From JAWXBG01 sp044375415 (GTDB lineage: Bacteria > Bacteroidota > Bacteroidia > Flavobacteriales_D > Sanyastnellaceae): 29,930 nucleotides of DNA. Below are positions 16,323 to 25,500 of this stretch, piece by piece. Below the pieces are notes generated by a model. The model ran no database searches. It saw only the letters and a list, made by a program, of their open reading frames with translations, and was not told the origin of the DNA. Positions within the stretch are counted from its first letter, which is position 1. The number at the start of each line of letters is the position of its first letter. The translations under genes were made by a program, and so were the position numbers. The stretch lies in the NCBI GenBank assembly GCA_044375415.1, contig JBILMS010000040.1, positions 1 through 29,930 of the forward strand, written 5' to 3'.

Positions 16323-16890
16323 TGGCTTTTTTGTGGTTTTTCTGTAATAAAATCTTTTTTAAGTTGCGTTTTGCCTTCGCAAAATTGGATTTCGAGGTTC
16401 CTACACTAATTCCCAACGCCTCCGCGACATCCAAGTGAGTGTAATCTTCGAAAACATACAAGTTGAACACGGTCCGGTAAGCCGGCGATAACAACTGCAT
16501 GGCATCTATGATTTCTTCAGGTTTGAAATCATATTGATCATACTCGTCTATTTCCTCTTCAATTTCATCTTCAAAATCTTCTGAAGATGTGTCCTGGCCT
16601 AACATCAGAATATCATTTTTACTCTTCCTGAACCTGTCAATCGACATGTTCACCATGATTCTCCTGATCCAACCTTCAAAGGATCCAACACCACTATATC
16701 TTCCGATGTTATTGAATACCTTTATAAATCCTTCCTGCAACACATCCTGAGCGGTGTCCGGATCCTTCGTGTAACGCAGGCATACAGCCTTCATCTTACC
16801 ATAATACATCTTATAAATCGCATGCTGCGATTTCCTGTCTGAATTCAGACAGCCTTGTATTAGTTGTTTCAACTTAGGAACTTCATCCAT
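16297..16890 (-). CDS. ECF-type RNA polymerase sigma factor
   Basis: This 197-residue sigma-70 family protein with only regions 2 and 4 directs RNA polymerase to an alternative promoter set. Region 2 is at about 22-90 (CLRYTKDPDTAQDVLQEGF and WIRRIMVNMSIDRFRK). Region 4 is at about 128-182 (LSPAYRTVFNLYVFEDYTHL, then the helix-turn-helix VAEALGISVGTSKSNFAKA). The linker between them is strikingly acidic (100-120, EDEIEEEIDEYD), longer and more charged than in many ECF factors. The last 26 nt overlap the start of the PKD membrane protein, implying co-translation. It is divergent from mnmA across 171 bp. A GAAATTTG at 16958-16951 (minus) is a near -7 match, but no -33 is seen. Target genes are unknown. 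Confidence 0.95.
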   Translation of the reverse strand: MDEVPKLKQLIQGCLNSDRKSQHAIYKMYYGKMKAVCLRYTKDPDTAQDVLQEGFIKVFNNIGRYSGVGSFEGWIRRIMVNMSIDRFRKSKNDILMLGQDTSSEDFEDEIEEEIDEYDQYDFKPEEIIDAMQLLSPAYRTVFNLYVFEDYTHLDVAEALGISVGTSKSNFAKAKRNLKKILLQKNHKKANEQDFYSI

Positions 16891-17024
16891 CGTTCATACA
16901 GTTAAGACGAACTTGTGTTCACAGGGTTGCCACTTAAGACCAAATTTCCCTCTGATTTTTTGTTTGTCGGGTCGAAATATAGTTAAAGTACGTGAATCAT
17001 AAACTTTTCGAACGGAATTCTAGC

Positions 17025-17054
17025 TTTAAGGTTCACTTCAAAAATGTAATTTTG
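17025..17054 (+). promoter_or_regulatory. Promoter of mnmA with very short or no leader
   Basis: TAATTTTG at 17047-17054 is a perfect TAnnTTTG -7 element, and TTTA at 17025-17028 is a 3/4 match to the -33 element with an 18-nt spacer. Transcription should begin near 17060, almost at the ATG at 17062. Confidence 0.6.
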
Positions 17055-17061
17055 CCGCCGA

Positions 17062-18228
17062 ATGAACAAAAGAGTGGTTGTAGGTCTGAGTGGAGGAGTA
17101 GATTCCAGCGTCGCTGCTTGGCTTCTGCAACAACAAGGCTATGAGGTAGTGGCTATCTTTATGCGAAATTGGCACGACGAAAGTGTGACTATTAATAATG
17201 AATGCCCTTGGATCGATGACAGCAATGATGCAATTCTCGCAGCAGAACACCTAGGTATTCCATTCCAAGTGCTCGACCTGAGCGGAGAGTATAAAACGAG
17301 GATCGTCGATTATATGTTCAGGGAATACGAAGCGGGCAGAACTCCAAATCCGGATGTACTGTGCAATCGGGAAATAAAATTTGACGTTTTTCTAAAAGCT
17401 GCCACGAATCTCGGGGCGGCTTATGTCGCCACCGGTCATTATTGTCAAAAGGCATTATCTCCCGATGGTCACTCCTTCGAACTCTTGGCCGGAAAGGACC
17501 CGAATAAGGATCAAAGCTATTTTTTATGTCAGTTAGACCAGAACCAACTCTCGAAAGTTCTTTTTCCAATTGGACATCTCACAAAACCGGAGGTGCGCAA
17601 AATCGCTGAAGAAATCGGCTTGCCCAATGCTGCCAAAAAAGATTCTCAAGGGCTTTGTTTTATCGGTAAAGTGAAACTGCCGGTGTTTTTACAACAAAAG
17701 CTGAGTCCGAAAAAAGGAAAGATTATTGAAGTTGCTGAATGGAGTCCGGTATTCAAAGATGCCATGGACGAATCCATTTTGTTGGGAACGGCCCCGTATA
17801 CTTTTACCCCCGAGATGGGGAAAGTGGTGGGCGAACATGAAGGCGCTCATTTTTATACGGTAGGCCAGCGCAAAGGTCTTGGAGTCGGAGGTCGCGAAAT
17901 ACCGCTGTTCATCGTCGAAACGGACACTCCAGAAAACATCATTTATGTCGCAGCCGGCGAAGATCATCCGGCACTAAATAGGTCAGGTCTGTTTATCCCG
18001 ATAGCAGACATTCATTGGATTAATCCGGAAGAAGCCATGAAACCGGATGAAGAACGAAGATATGAAGCGCGAATAAGATATCGTCAGCCGTTAGTGAGTG
18101 CAACACTTATTATGAAATCTTCCGGACTTCATATTCTTTTCGATGAACCTCAAAAAGGCATAGCGCGCGGGCAATTTACTGTATGGTACTCCGGCGATAG
18201 ACTCATTGGCAGCGGGGTGATTTCGTGA
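17062..18228 (+). CDS. mnmA: tRNA-specific 2-thiouridylase MnmA
   Basis: This 388-residue cytosolic enzyme places sulfur on C2 of wobble U34 in tRNA(Lys/Glu/Gln), using ATP and sulfur relayed from a desulfurase. The PP-loop SGGVDSS lies at 10-16. The catalytic cysteines are Cys101 in NPDVLCNREIKF and Cys199 in DSQGLCFIG. The ATGHY motif near 123-127 and KDQSYFL near 149 are the tRNA/adenylate-binding signatures. The C-terminal beta domain continues through GQRKGLGVGG to GIARGQFTVWY. Length is normal for the family. The likely promoter lies directly before the ATG, so the start is well placed. It is transcribed alone, divergent from the sigma factor. Confidence 0.97.
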   Translation: MNKRVVVGLSGGVDSSVAAWLLQQQGYEVVAIFMRNWHDESVTINNECPWIDDSNDAILAAEHLGIPFQVLDLSGEYKTRIVDYMFREYEAGRTPNPDVLCNREIKFDVFLKAATNLGAAYVATGHYCQKALSPDGHSFELLAGKDPNKDQSYFLCQLDQNQLSKVLFPIGHLTKPEVRKIAEEIGLPNAAKKDSQGLCFIGKVKLPVFLQQKLSPKKGKIIEVAEWSPVFKDAMDESILLGTAPYTFTPEMGKVVGEHEGAHFYTVGQRKGLGVGGREIPLFIVETDTPENIIYVAAGEDHPALNRSGLFIPIADIHWINPEEAMKPDEERRYEARIRYRQPLVSATLIMKSSGLHILFDEPQKGIARGQFTVWYSGDRLIGSGVIS

Positions 18229-18270
18229 GTGTTAATTGAGGAATGCAACCTTGCCTTATTTCTTCGTGTC

Positions 18271-18299
18271 TTTATATCCGTAGTTCAGGATTAGCTTTC
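18271..18299 (+). promoter_or_regulatory. Candidate promoter for the CTD-repeat T9SS protein
   Basis: TTTA at 18271-18274 and TAGCTTTC at 18292-18299 (7/8 match to TAnnTTTG) have a 17-nt spacer. The leader to ATG 18338 would be about 33 nt. Confidence 0.35.
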
Positions 18300-18337
18300 C
18301 AGTCCTTTCTACCAGGTAACCTTCAATACCAAAAATC

Positions 18338-20911
18338 ATGATTAGAAAACTTTTATCTATCGCCAAAGGCTATCTCGCTTTGTTGGGATTTGTTTTGGCC
18401 TTTCAAAATGTGAGCTCACAGAATGAATGTGACGGAACATGGGCGAATGTAAATCTATCACTCGGATCCTTTCCTTCCGAAGTTTCATATACTATATTTA
18501 GTGTAAGTGATTCTACTTTTTCTATTAGTGGCAACATGAATCAGACCAGCCAATATGTGTGTTTCCCCGATGGTTGTTATGATGTCTACATGTACGATTC
18601 TTTTGGCGATGGATGGAATGGGGCCGACATAACTGTTTATGGTAGTGGAACTGTTTTAGGTTATGGAACATTTAACAGTGGTTATACCGGTTATTTCAGT
18701 TTTGGTATCAATTCGGATGAATGCCAGGGAGCAGACAATTATGGTTGTACAGATTCAACGGCATATAATTTCGATCCTGAAGCTATTTTTAATGCGGGAT
18801 GTATTTATAGTGGCTGCACGGACGCAACGGCGGTAAATTATAATTACTTGGCCACCATCGATGATGGTTCATGCGTTTACTGCGAAGGTGAAGGTTCTGT
18901 GCTTGCTACATTGTATATATGTACATTTTCGAATGGGCAGAATGTAGAACTTCAAATCCTTGACGGATCAGGAAACGAAGTAGCATATTACGATAACCTT
19001 GGAAATGGCAGTATTTCATACTTTGAGCTCTGTCTTCAAGGTGGAGAATGTTATACAGCCAATATGATCAACAATTCCGGACCAAATGGATGGTACGGCG
19101 GATATTTTTGGATCAATGGCGGGGGAACACAACTTATCTATGATCAACCTTCGTCTACAAGTCAATCGGAATCTGCTATTTTCTCTGTAGATGGAAATTG
19201 TGGCGGAGTAGTATATGGTTGCACTGATCCTTACGCTTTGAATTATAATCCGGAAGCTACATATAACGATAATTCTTGTATTTATCCTTACCCGGGTTGT
19301 ACTGATCCTGCTGCCTATAATTATAACTATTGGGCCAATGTAGACGATGGTTCATGTGTTTATTGTTCAGATAGCACAGGATATGCAAATGGCTATGTAT
19401 GTACATTCTCCAATGGTAATCAGGTAGAAGTACAAATAGTGGACGACCAAGGCAACGAGGTAATATACATCTCAGATCTTGGAAGTGGTAGTATATCATA
19501 CTTCGACCTTTGTTTAGAACCCGGCGTTTGTTATACAGCCAATATGATCAACAATAGCGGAGCATTCGGTTGGTATAGCGGTTACTTCTGGATCAACAAT
19601 CAGGGTATTCAAATTGCTACCGGTCAACTCTTCGATGGTCAGGCATCCGGTTCTGTTGAATTTAGTATCGACGGTACTTGCGGTCCTATTTTCGGCTGCA
19701 CGGATCCTGCTGCTTTAAACTACAATCCTGAAGCTACTGCCAACGATTACAGTTGTATTTATCCATACTACGGTTGTACAGATTCTACTGCTCTTAATTA
19801 CAATCCGAATGCGAATACCGATGATGGTTCATGCACCTACCCTGAGGAGTGCGATGAAAACCTCTTAGTGTTTATTCTCAACGCAGACCCATGGCCTTAT
19901 GAAATGAGTTATTTTGTATTCGATGAAAATGGAGTACAGGTAGCGTATGCGAATGGTACAAATGCCTATGCATGTGTTCCCGATGGTTGCTACTCTGTGC
20001 AGATGTATGATTCCTTTGGTGATGGTTGGACAACAGGTTCTGTAGACGTTTACCTAAATAATGAACTTAGTAGTAATTTCACTTTAACATACGGCAATTA
20101 TGGTTCAGCTTCTTTTGGTGTGAATACCGAAGGATGTGAACCTTCGATAAACGGTTGTACTGATTCTTCTGCTCTCAACTACAATCCACTTGCGACCGAA
20201 GATGACGGCTCATGTGTATACGGTGAAGATTGTGATGCCAACCTAGTTGCCATTACGATCAATACACAATCATGGGGTTCTGAAGTTAGTTGGAACCTTA
20301 TCTCAAATGAAGGCGTCTTGGTTGCTTCGGGTGGCGGATACGAAAGCTGGGGTTCTTACTCTGAATATTTCTGTCTAGAAACAGGGTGTTACCAAATGGT
20401 GATGGAAGATAGCTGGGGTGATGGTTGGAATGGCGCTTATTACACGGTTGCCGGAAACGGTACATACAGCGAAGGAAGTTTGTATTACGGTTCTACCGCA
20501 ATTGATATGGTAGGTATCAATACTTGGTGTTCTGATTCGCTACCGGGTTGCACTGATTCTACAGCACTCAACTACAATCCATATGCTACAATGGATGACG
20601 GCTCTTGCATTTACAACGACAATGAAGGATTTTCACCTGAAGATTTGGTTGGACTAGAATTGGAACTCACGTTGTTCCCCAATCCAACCAATGGCGGAAT
20701 GATTATTAATGCAGGTGGCTTAAGTGCTCTAGGTGCAATTCAGATCGATATCTTCTCTGTAACCGGTCAGGTTATCGAATCTCGCTCCATCAACAATTCT
20801 GAAACATACCGTGTTCTTGAACTGGGTGTGGAAGAGTATCCTGCAGGATTTTATCTTTTGAATTTGACAAATGGTGACCGCACAACTCAAATGTCGTTCA
20901 TCAAGCAATAA
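18338..20911 (+). CDS. T9SS type A secreted protein with eight CTD...DDGSC repeats
   Basis: This 857-residue protein has a signal peptide (YLALLGFVLAFQNVSS) near 12-27. Eight roughly 24-residue G-C-T-D...D-D-G-S-C units start near residues 136, 159, 294, 320, 453, 479, 606 and 737. Consensus is GCTD-x-x-A-x-N-Y-N-P-x-A-x-x-D-D-G-S-C, with two Cys per unit (likely disulfide) and acidic residues that could bind calcium. Between them sit three D-S/W-G-D-G-W modules (near 87, 558 and 691, e.g. YDSFGDGWNG) and two copies of a module with CTFSNG and CYTANMINNSG. The tail (about 785-857, LFPNPTNGGMIINAGGLSAL) is a Por_Secre_tail. Export is through T9SS; function is probably adhesive or structural (inference). 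Such repeats are familiar in marine Bacteroidota. A strong terminator follows. Confidence 0.9.
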   Translation: MIRKLLSIAKGYLALLGFVLAFQNVSSQNECDGTWANVNLSLGSFPSEVSYTIFSVSDSTFSISGNMNQTSQYVCFPDGCYDVYMYDSFGDGWNGADITVYGSGTVLGYGTFNSGYTGYFSFGINSDECQGADNYGCTDSTAYNFDPEAIFNAGCIYSGCTDATAVNYNYLATIDDGSCVYCEGEGSVLATLYICTFSNGQNVELQILDGSGNEVAYYDNLGNGSISYFELCLQGGECYTANMINNSGPNGWYGGYFWINGGGTQLIYDQPSSTSQSESAIFSVDGNCGGVVYGCTDPYALNYNPEATYNDNSCIYPYPGCTDPAAYNYNYWANVDDGSCVYCSDSTGYANGYVCTFSNGNQVEVQIVDDQGNEVIYISDLGSGSISYFDLCLEPGVCYTANMINNSGAFGWYSGYFWINNQGIQIATGQLFDGQASGSVEFSIDGTCGPIFGCTDPAALNYNPEATANDYSCIYPYYGCTDSTALNYNPNANTDDGSCTYPEECDENLLVFILNADPWPYEMSYFVFDENGVQVAYANGTNAYACVPDGCYSVQMYDSFGDGWTTGSVDVYLNNELSSNFTLTYGNYGSASFGVNTEGCEPSINGCTDSSALNYNPLATEDDGSCVYGEDCDANLVAITINTQSWGSEVSWNLISNEGVLVASGGGYESWGSYSEYFCLETGCYQMVMEDSWGDGWNGAYYTVAGNGTYSEGSLYYGSTAIDMVGINTWCSDSLPGCTDSTALNYNPYATMDDGSCIYNDNEGFSPEDLVGLELELTLFPNPTNGGMIINAGGLSALGAIQIDIFSVTGQVIESRSINNSETYRVLELGVEEYPAGFYLLNLTNGDRTTQMSFIKQ
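18743..19693 (+). repeat. Tandem duplication of a ~160-residue module inside the CTD-repeat gene
   Basis: The segment from 18743 (two CTD repeats plus the CTFSNG/CYTANMINNSG module) is repeated from 19217. Landmarks such as the GTACATT and TTATACAGCC stretches recur exactly 480 bp apart (18921/19401, 19051/19531), while the unit starts are 474 bp apart, so a 6-bp indel separates the copies. Some 20-bp blocks are still identical between copies, suggesting recent duplication or ongoing gene conversion. Confidence 0.85.
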
Positions 20912-20933
20912 ACGTATAGAAAGCAAATGCCTC

Positions 20934-20964
20934 AAAAGCCGTCCGAGTTTCGGACGGCTTTTTT
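20934..20964 (+). terminator. Terminator after the CTD-repeat gene
   Basis: A perfect 13-bp stem (20934-20946 with 20950-20962, core GCCGTCCGA) with a GTT loop ends in a T-run. It lies 23 nt after the stop. Confidence 0.93.
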
Positions 20965-20995
20965 GTTTGATAGAGATAGCCTTGAGAACTTTCTC

Positions 20996-21023
20996 TTGTA
21001 AATTCGGAAAATGTATATCTTTG
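20996..21023 (+). promoter_or_regulatory. Promoter of the cytochrome c/copper monooxygenase-like gene
   Basis: TTG at 20996-20998, a 17-nt spacer, and TATCTTTG at 21016-21023 match both Bacteroidota promoter elements fully. The leader to ATG 21038 would be about 8-10 nt. Confidence 0.7.
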
Positions 21024-21037
21024 CTTCATCAACCTAA

Positions 21038-22573
21038 ATGACCATGAAGGCACTGAGTCTTATTGCAGCCGTTTTATGTTTCCAATATGTTCAAGCGCAG
21101 GAGTACAATTGGAGTGATGATGTCGCCGAAATAATCTTTGAGCATTGTGCATCCTGTCATCACGAAGGTGGCATTGGACCTTTTCCTTTAATGTCTTATG
21201 CAGACGTTGTTCCTTTCGCTTGGGAAATAAAACACCAGGTTGAGGATCGACACATGCCACCATGGCCTGCGGATCCAAACTACCGTCATTTTGCATACGA
21301 AAATTACTTAAGCGACGAAGAAATCGCCATCATATCTCAATGGGTATTGGATGAAACTCCCTCCGGAAATTTGGCAGATGCTCCAATACCACCGGTATTT
21401 GAGAGCGGAGAAAGTCAACTTGAAACGATCGACCTCGTGCTCGAAATGGAACCTTATACACTTCAATTCAACACGGATGAATATAGGTGGTTTACAATCG
21501 AAAATCCTTTTGATTATACCATCTATGTAAATGCTATTGAAATTATTCCCGGTCTTCCGGAAGTCGTTCACCATGCCGATTTATCGTACGATTTAAGCGG
21601 CAACAGTTATTACTACGACCAACTAGATGCCTTATCCGGGTTTAATGGAAATACGGGATATCCGAATTATGATTATTACATGAATGCCTGGATGGCCGGG
21701 GGAAACGTTGTGCGATATCCTGAAAATTGGGGTATCGAAGTATTGCCGGGTTCCTATTTCGTTTTTGAAATTCATTATGGTCCGGGAGGGCAGGGGCTAA
21801 CCGATCAAACGAAAATGAACTTGCAATTTGTAACCAATCCGGATGAAGTGAGACCTGTGTATGCTCAGTGGATTACCAATGGTCCTGACGAATCGGGAAG
21901 TTATATTCCGGCCAATGAAGTCTCTTGGTACACTCAGGAAACAGGAATTTTTTGGACAGAATACTCCATGATTTCTATTTGTCCACATCAACACTACTTG
22001 GGTGCGAGTTACAAGGTTTGGATGGAAACATTTCAAGGTGATTCAATTCCTTTAATTTATATACCCGAATGGCATTTTCACTGGCAGATGTATTACACCT
22101 TCCTATACCCCCAACACATTCCTTTTGGTGCTAAAATAAAGACCTTAGCTTCCTTTGACAATACGGAAGACAATGAGTTTAATCCGAATGACCCTCCCGA
22201 AAATGTTTACTGGGGTTCGTCTACAACCGATGAAATGCTCACGGTTTTGGCTATTTGGGCGCCCTACCAAGAGGGTGATGAGAACATTCTAATGGACTCC
22301 ACTTACACTAGTATTTCCGTCCCGGATATAGAAATCAATGGACTTGAATTATATCCAAATCCGGCAAATACACATATCTACCTATCTGTTCAAGATCCGC
22401 ATGACATAGGCACAACCTTTACCATCTTCGATAATTGCGGACGGGAGTGTTTGCAATTCCGATCAGATTCACAGTGGGAATACGTTGATATATCAACGTT
22501 GTCTTCCGGTTTTTACACCATAGTCGGCAACACAAGCAATAAGCGTATGAGAGCAACTTTTATAAAGGAATAA
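21038..22573 (+). CDS. Secreted cytochrome c / copper type II monooxygenase-like fusion with T9SS sorting domain
   Basis: This is a 511-residue exported protein (signal peptide 1-20, ALSLIAAVLCFQYVQA). A c-type heme site CASCH lies at 37-41, with Met73 of HMPPW as the likely sixth ligand. The middle region matches the copper set of peptidylglycine-hydroxylating/dopamine-beta monooxygenases: His178-His179 (VVHHADLSY), His246 (FEIHYGP), His317-x-His319 (CPHQHYLG) and Met400 (STTDEML). All six copper ligands are therefore present, split into two sites as in those enzymes. Trp345/His346/His348 (EWHFHW) sit nearby. The end (about 436-511, LELYPNPANTHIYLSVQD) is a type A T9SS sorting domain. The heme domain could pass electrons to copper, replacing ascorbate (inference). 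Substrate is unknown. Start is ATG 21038 or the ATG two codons later. Confidence 0.85.
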   Translation: MTMKALSLIAAVLCFQYVQAQEYNWSDDVAEIIFEHCASCHHEGGIGPFPLMSYADVVPFAWEIKHQVEDRHMPPWPADPNYRHFAYENYLSDEEIAIISQWVLDETPSGNLADAPIPPVFESGESQLETIDLVLEMEPYTLQFNTDEYRWFTIENPFDYTIYVNAIEIIPGLPEVVHHADLSYDLSGNSYYYDQLDALSGFNGNTGYPNYDYYMNAWMAGGNVVRYPENWGIEVLPGSYFVFEIHYGPGGQGLTDQTKMNLQFVTNPDEVRPVYAQWITNGPDESGSYIPANEVSWYTQETGIFWTEYSMISICPHQHYLGASYKVWMETFQGDSIPLIYIPEWHFHWQMYYTFLYPQHIPFGAKIKTLASFDNTEDNEFNPNDPPENVYWGSSTTDEMLTVLAIWAPYQEGDENILMDSTYTSISVPDIEINGLELYPNPANTHIYLSVQDPHDIGTTFTIFDNCGRECLQFRSDSQWEYVDISTLSSGFYTIVGNTSNKRMRATFIKE

Positions 22574-22577
22574 GCCC

Positions 22578-25500
22578 TTACAGATCGTTGAATCTCGCCA
22601 CAAACTTGTCTTTCGAGGCTTTACTTGGCATTACCTGATAAACGAATTTTTTGCCATCCTTCTCAAATTTACGTTTGTCATCTTTTACTTCTTGAAGTAT
22701 GGTTAGGAAGTCTTTATCGGAGCTCATAATGTTCAGCACGTTGAGCTTGTACTCGAAGAAGTACCAGTTGCCTGAATCTAGTTCGATGTAAATTCTCAGT
22801 ACATCGGCGCTTCTACGTTTTTCAATCTCAATCTTACCTGTTACGTATTTGAATACTTGCTTTTTACCCATCCCTCCGATACCGATAGGACCCACACTCT
22901 GGAAGGCTTCGTCCACCGGATTCCAAGTCCATTTAACATCGGCTAGATATAATACGCCTTGCAATTCATCAGGCAATTTCTTCAGTTGACCACCCAAACT
23001 CAATTCGGAAATCAATTTGTCCGACTGCTGTGTTCCCAACCATTCTAACAGACTTTTTTCAAATTTGGTCTTTGTAATATCTACCGGTAATAGATTCGGA
23101 AATTGCTCGATTTGCTCTGTCATTCGTTTGAGGGCTCCATCATCAAAAGGGAAGTCGATCAAGGTGGTGCTCTGTGCTTCGAGCTCTCCGCCATTGATTT
23201 TATAATTCAAAGAACCTACGTTTTTGAAATTGACTATTCCATAATCTACGTTGTAATTCATCTGCCCGTCGCAGCTCAACTGACAAACCTCGGCGCCCAA
23301 TGAAATCAGGTTGCCCGGGAGTTTAGGCTGACGAATTTTTTCTTTTGAACCTATGTAATAACGTCGTGCGATTTTATCGTAGTATAAGAATCCATTTGGC
23401 TCAACAATAGGCATGTCATTTCCTTCCAACTTAGAGGACAAGAAGGCAGGATACACTTCCATCGGACTATCATCTTTGATCATTACACCCACTCCAAGTC
23501 TGCTCATATCCATGTCGCGCAAATTGGTATCAATAGGGATAAAAATTTCTTCCGGATTTATCTCGGCCTCAAAACGCATAAAGGTTCTTTCCAAAGCTTC
23601 GCAATTGTGCAGGATTCTGGCCCCTCCTTTAAAGTTCAAGAATTTATTACTGGCTTTCATCTCGAACTCACCATAGTATTCGAAGGCTGGACTGAGGAAG
23701 AACATATCATCCTCCTTAATTTTTCCTGCTCCAACTGTTTGGTAAGTCGTGTCTACTTTCAAGTCATCGAAACGGATAATTTGCTCTTTTTTGTTTTCAT
23801 CCTTATACGCGTAGTCACCCGATCCATAATACTTTTTGCGTCCGGTGATTTTAAGGTCTGCATTAAAGATCTGGTGGTATTGTGTTACATAGTTGCTCAA
23901 TATCTGTGCGCGTTTTAATTCGCGCATGTCGGCATATTTGTCGATTACCACTTTACCACTGTCGGGGGTAATCTTCGAGTCGGCCACAATGATGTATTTG
24001 ATTTTATCTCCGAAGATGACGCTTTTCTTAATGTCATATTTCGCTTTAGGCGCAAGGAAATTCAACGAATCTTGACCTTGTGCAACCGAGAAGAAATTGG
24101 ACTTAGCCATTTCTTCGTTCGTGTCAATCACCAAATCACTTGCAGCAGCGGTGGTGCCCCTGGTGCTGCTCAAATCCATTTGAGCTCGGTCCATGTACCA
24201 AGTAAATTGGTCCATGAAACATATGTATTGATTTTGTGGGAATTCAATTTTGGTTTCACCGCTATTCGATTTGAAGAATCCTTGACGTTTATCAAAGTCG
24301 ATGGATGAATTCACATTATCTGTTTTAAAAGCAATCCCTGTGCTTTCAAACGAGGCTAACTGAAACGCGCTGGTATCTGCCAAAATCTTTCTACGCGTAT
24401 AATCAAATTCCAAAGAACTCAACGTTGCGCCGCTAAACTCCATGGCTCCTCTGCCGGACATGCCTTTTGGTGTAAGGCTGAGTGTTCCGGCTAAAGTAGC
24501 TTCGTTTTCAAAAAAGTTGATGGGTGTTTTCTCGCTGCTAGCTTCTAATTTTTCGAGAATAGGGTAGAAGGCAAGATCCACCGTATCTGCCGCTGCTTTA
24601 GGTATTTCGATTTTACCTGTTTGCTCGCGGTTTATAAATGATTTTGTCATACCCCGAGTACTATCCGGAAAAAACCAGAATTGGTCTGATGAAGAACTAG
24701 AGGTTAGGTAATCCAATTGCCCCCCACCTTGCATACCGCTGAAGTCGAGTTGCAAATCTGCTGTTACTTTGGCTTTACCTCCATATGCAGGTAATCCCGA
24801 TGCCCCGGTACTGCGTTTGAATCCGAGAGAATTGTCCGCCATTAATACCAATGGCTCTTCGATATCCGGAAAAATACCCCCGCTGACTAAGGTTCCATCG
24901 AACTTCAAATCCTTTTTAGTGAAGTTATCCAAACTATCTATGGTAAAGGGCTGCACTTGATAATAAAATTTGTCTCGGTTGTACACTCCTTTCTGGATAC
25001 TCTTATCATCCCAGTACACATAAGACATTTTTGTACAACTGAAAATTGGATATTGGGGATATGTTTTGGTATGATAACCGCCTTTATTGGTAGGCGCATC
25101 AATCCTAATATTTCCGGCAATGTCTCTGAGAACGGATTTTATTCGAATCTTTTCCTTGTTTCCATATTCATCCGGTTGACTTTCATCGTCGTCTACGTAA
25201 ATGCGACATGAATCCACCTGCAAAAGATCCAATCTGAAATCTTTATAGTTGAAAAAAAATTCATTCCCCAAAAATTCAAAGTTCCCTGCAAATACGCGAC
25301 CTCCAAAGGTGAAGTCGCGGTTTTTGCGAACCGTAACTTCGCCATTTTTCGGATAGATTACCACCTTTTGAGAGTCGCTTACACTAAAGCTTTGAACTCC
25401 CTTGAGCATCAAATCATAATTCAAGAGGCTCAATTGAGCATTGTGTCCGGCGCCGACTTCCGATGTGAACTGAACAACATCATAGTCGCGCATACCCGAG

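Noticed and set aside
18743..20600. Repeated units that could be mistaken for a CRISPR array
   Set aside because: The repeats are in-frame protein modules (CTD...DDGSC) with variable spacing and sequence, not short identical DNA repeats with unique spacers.
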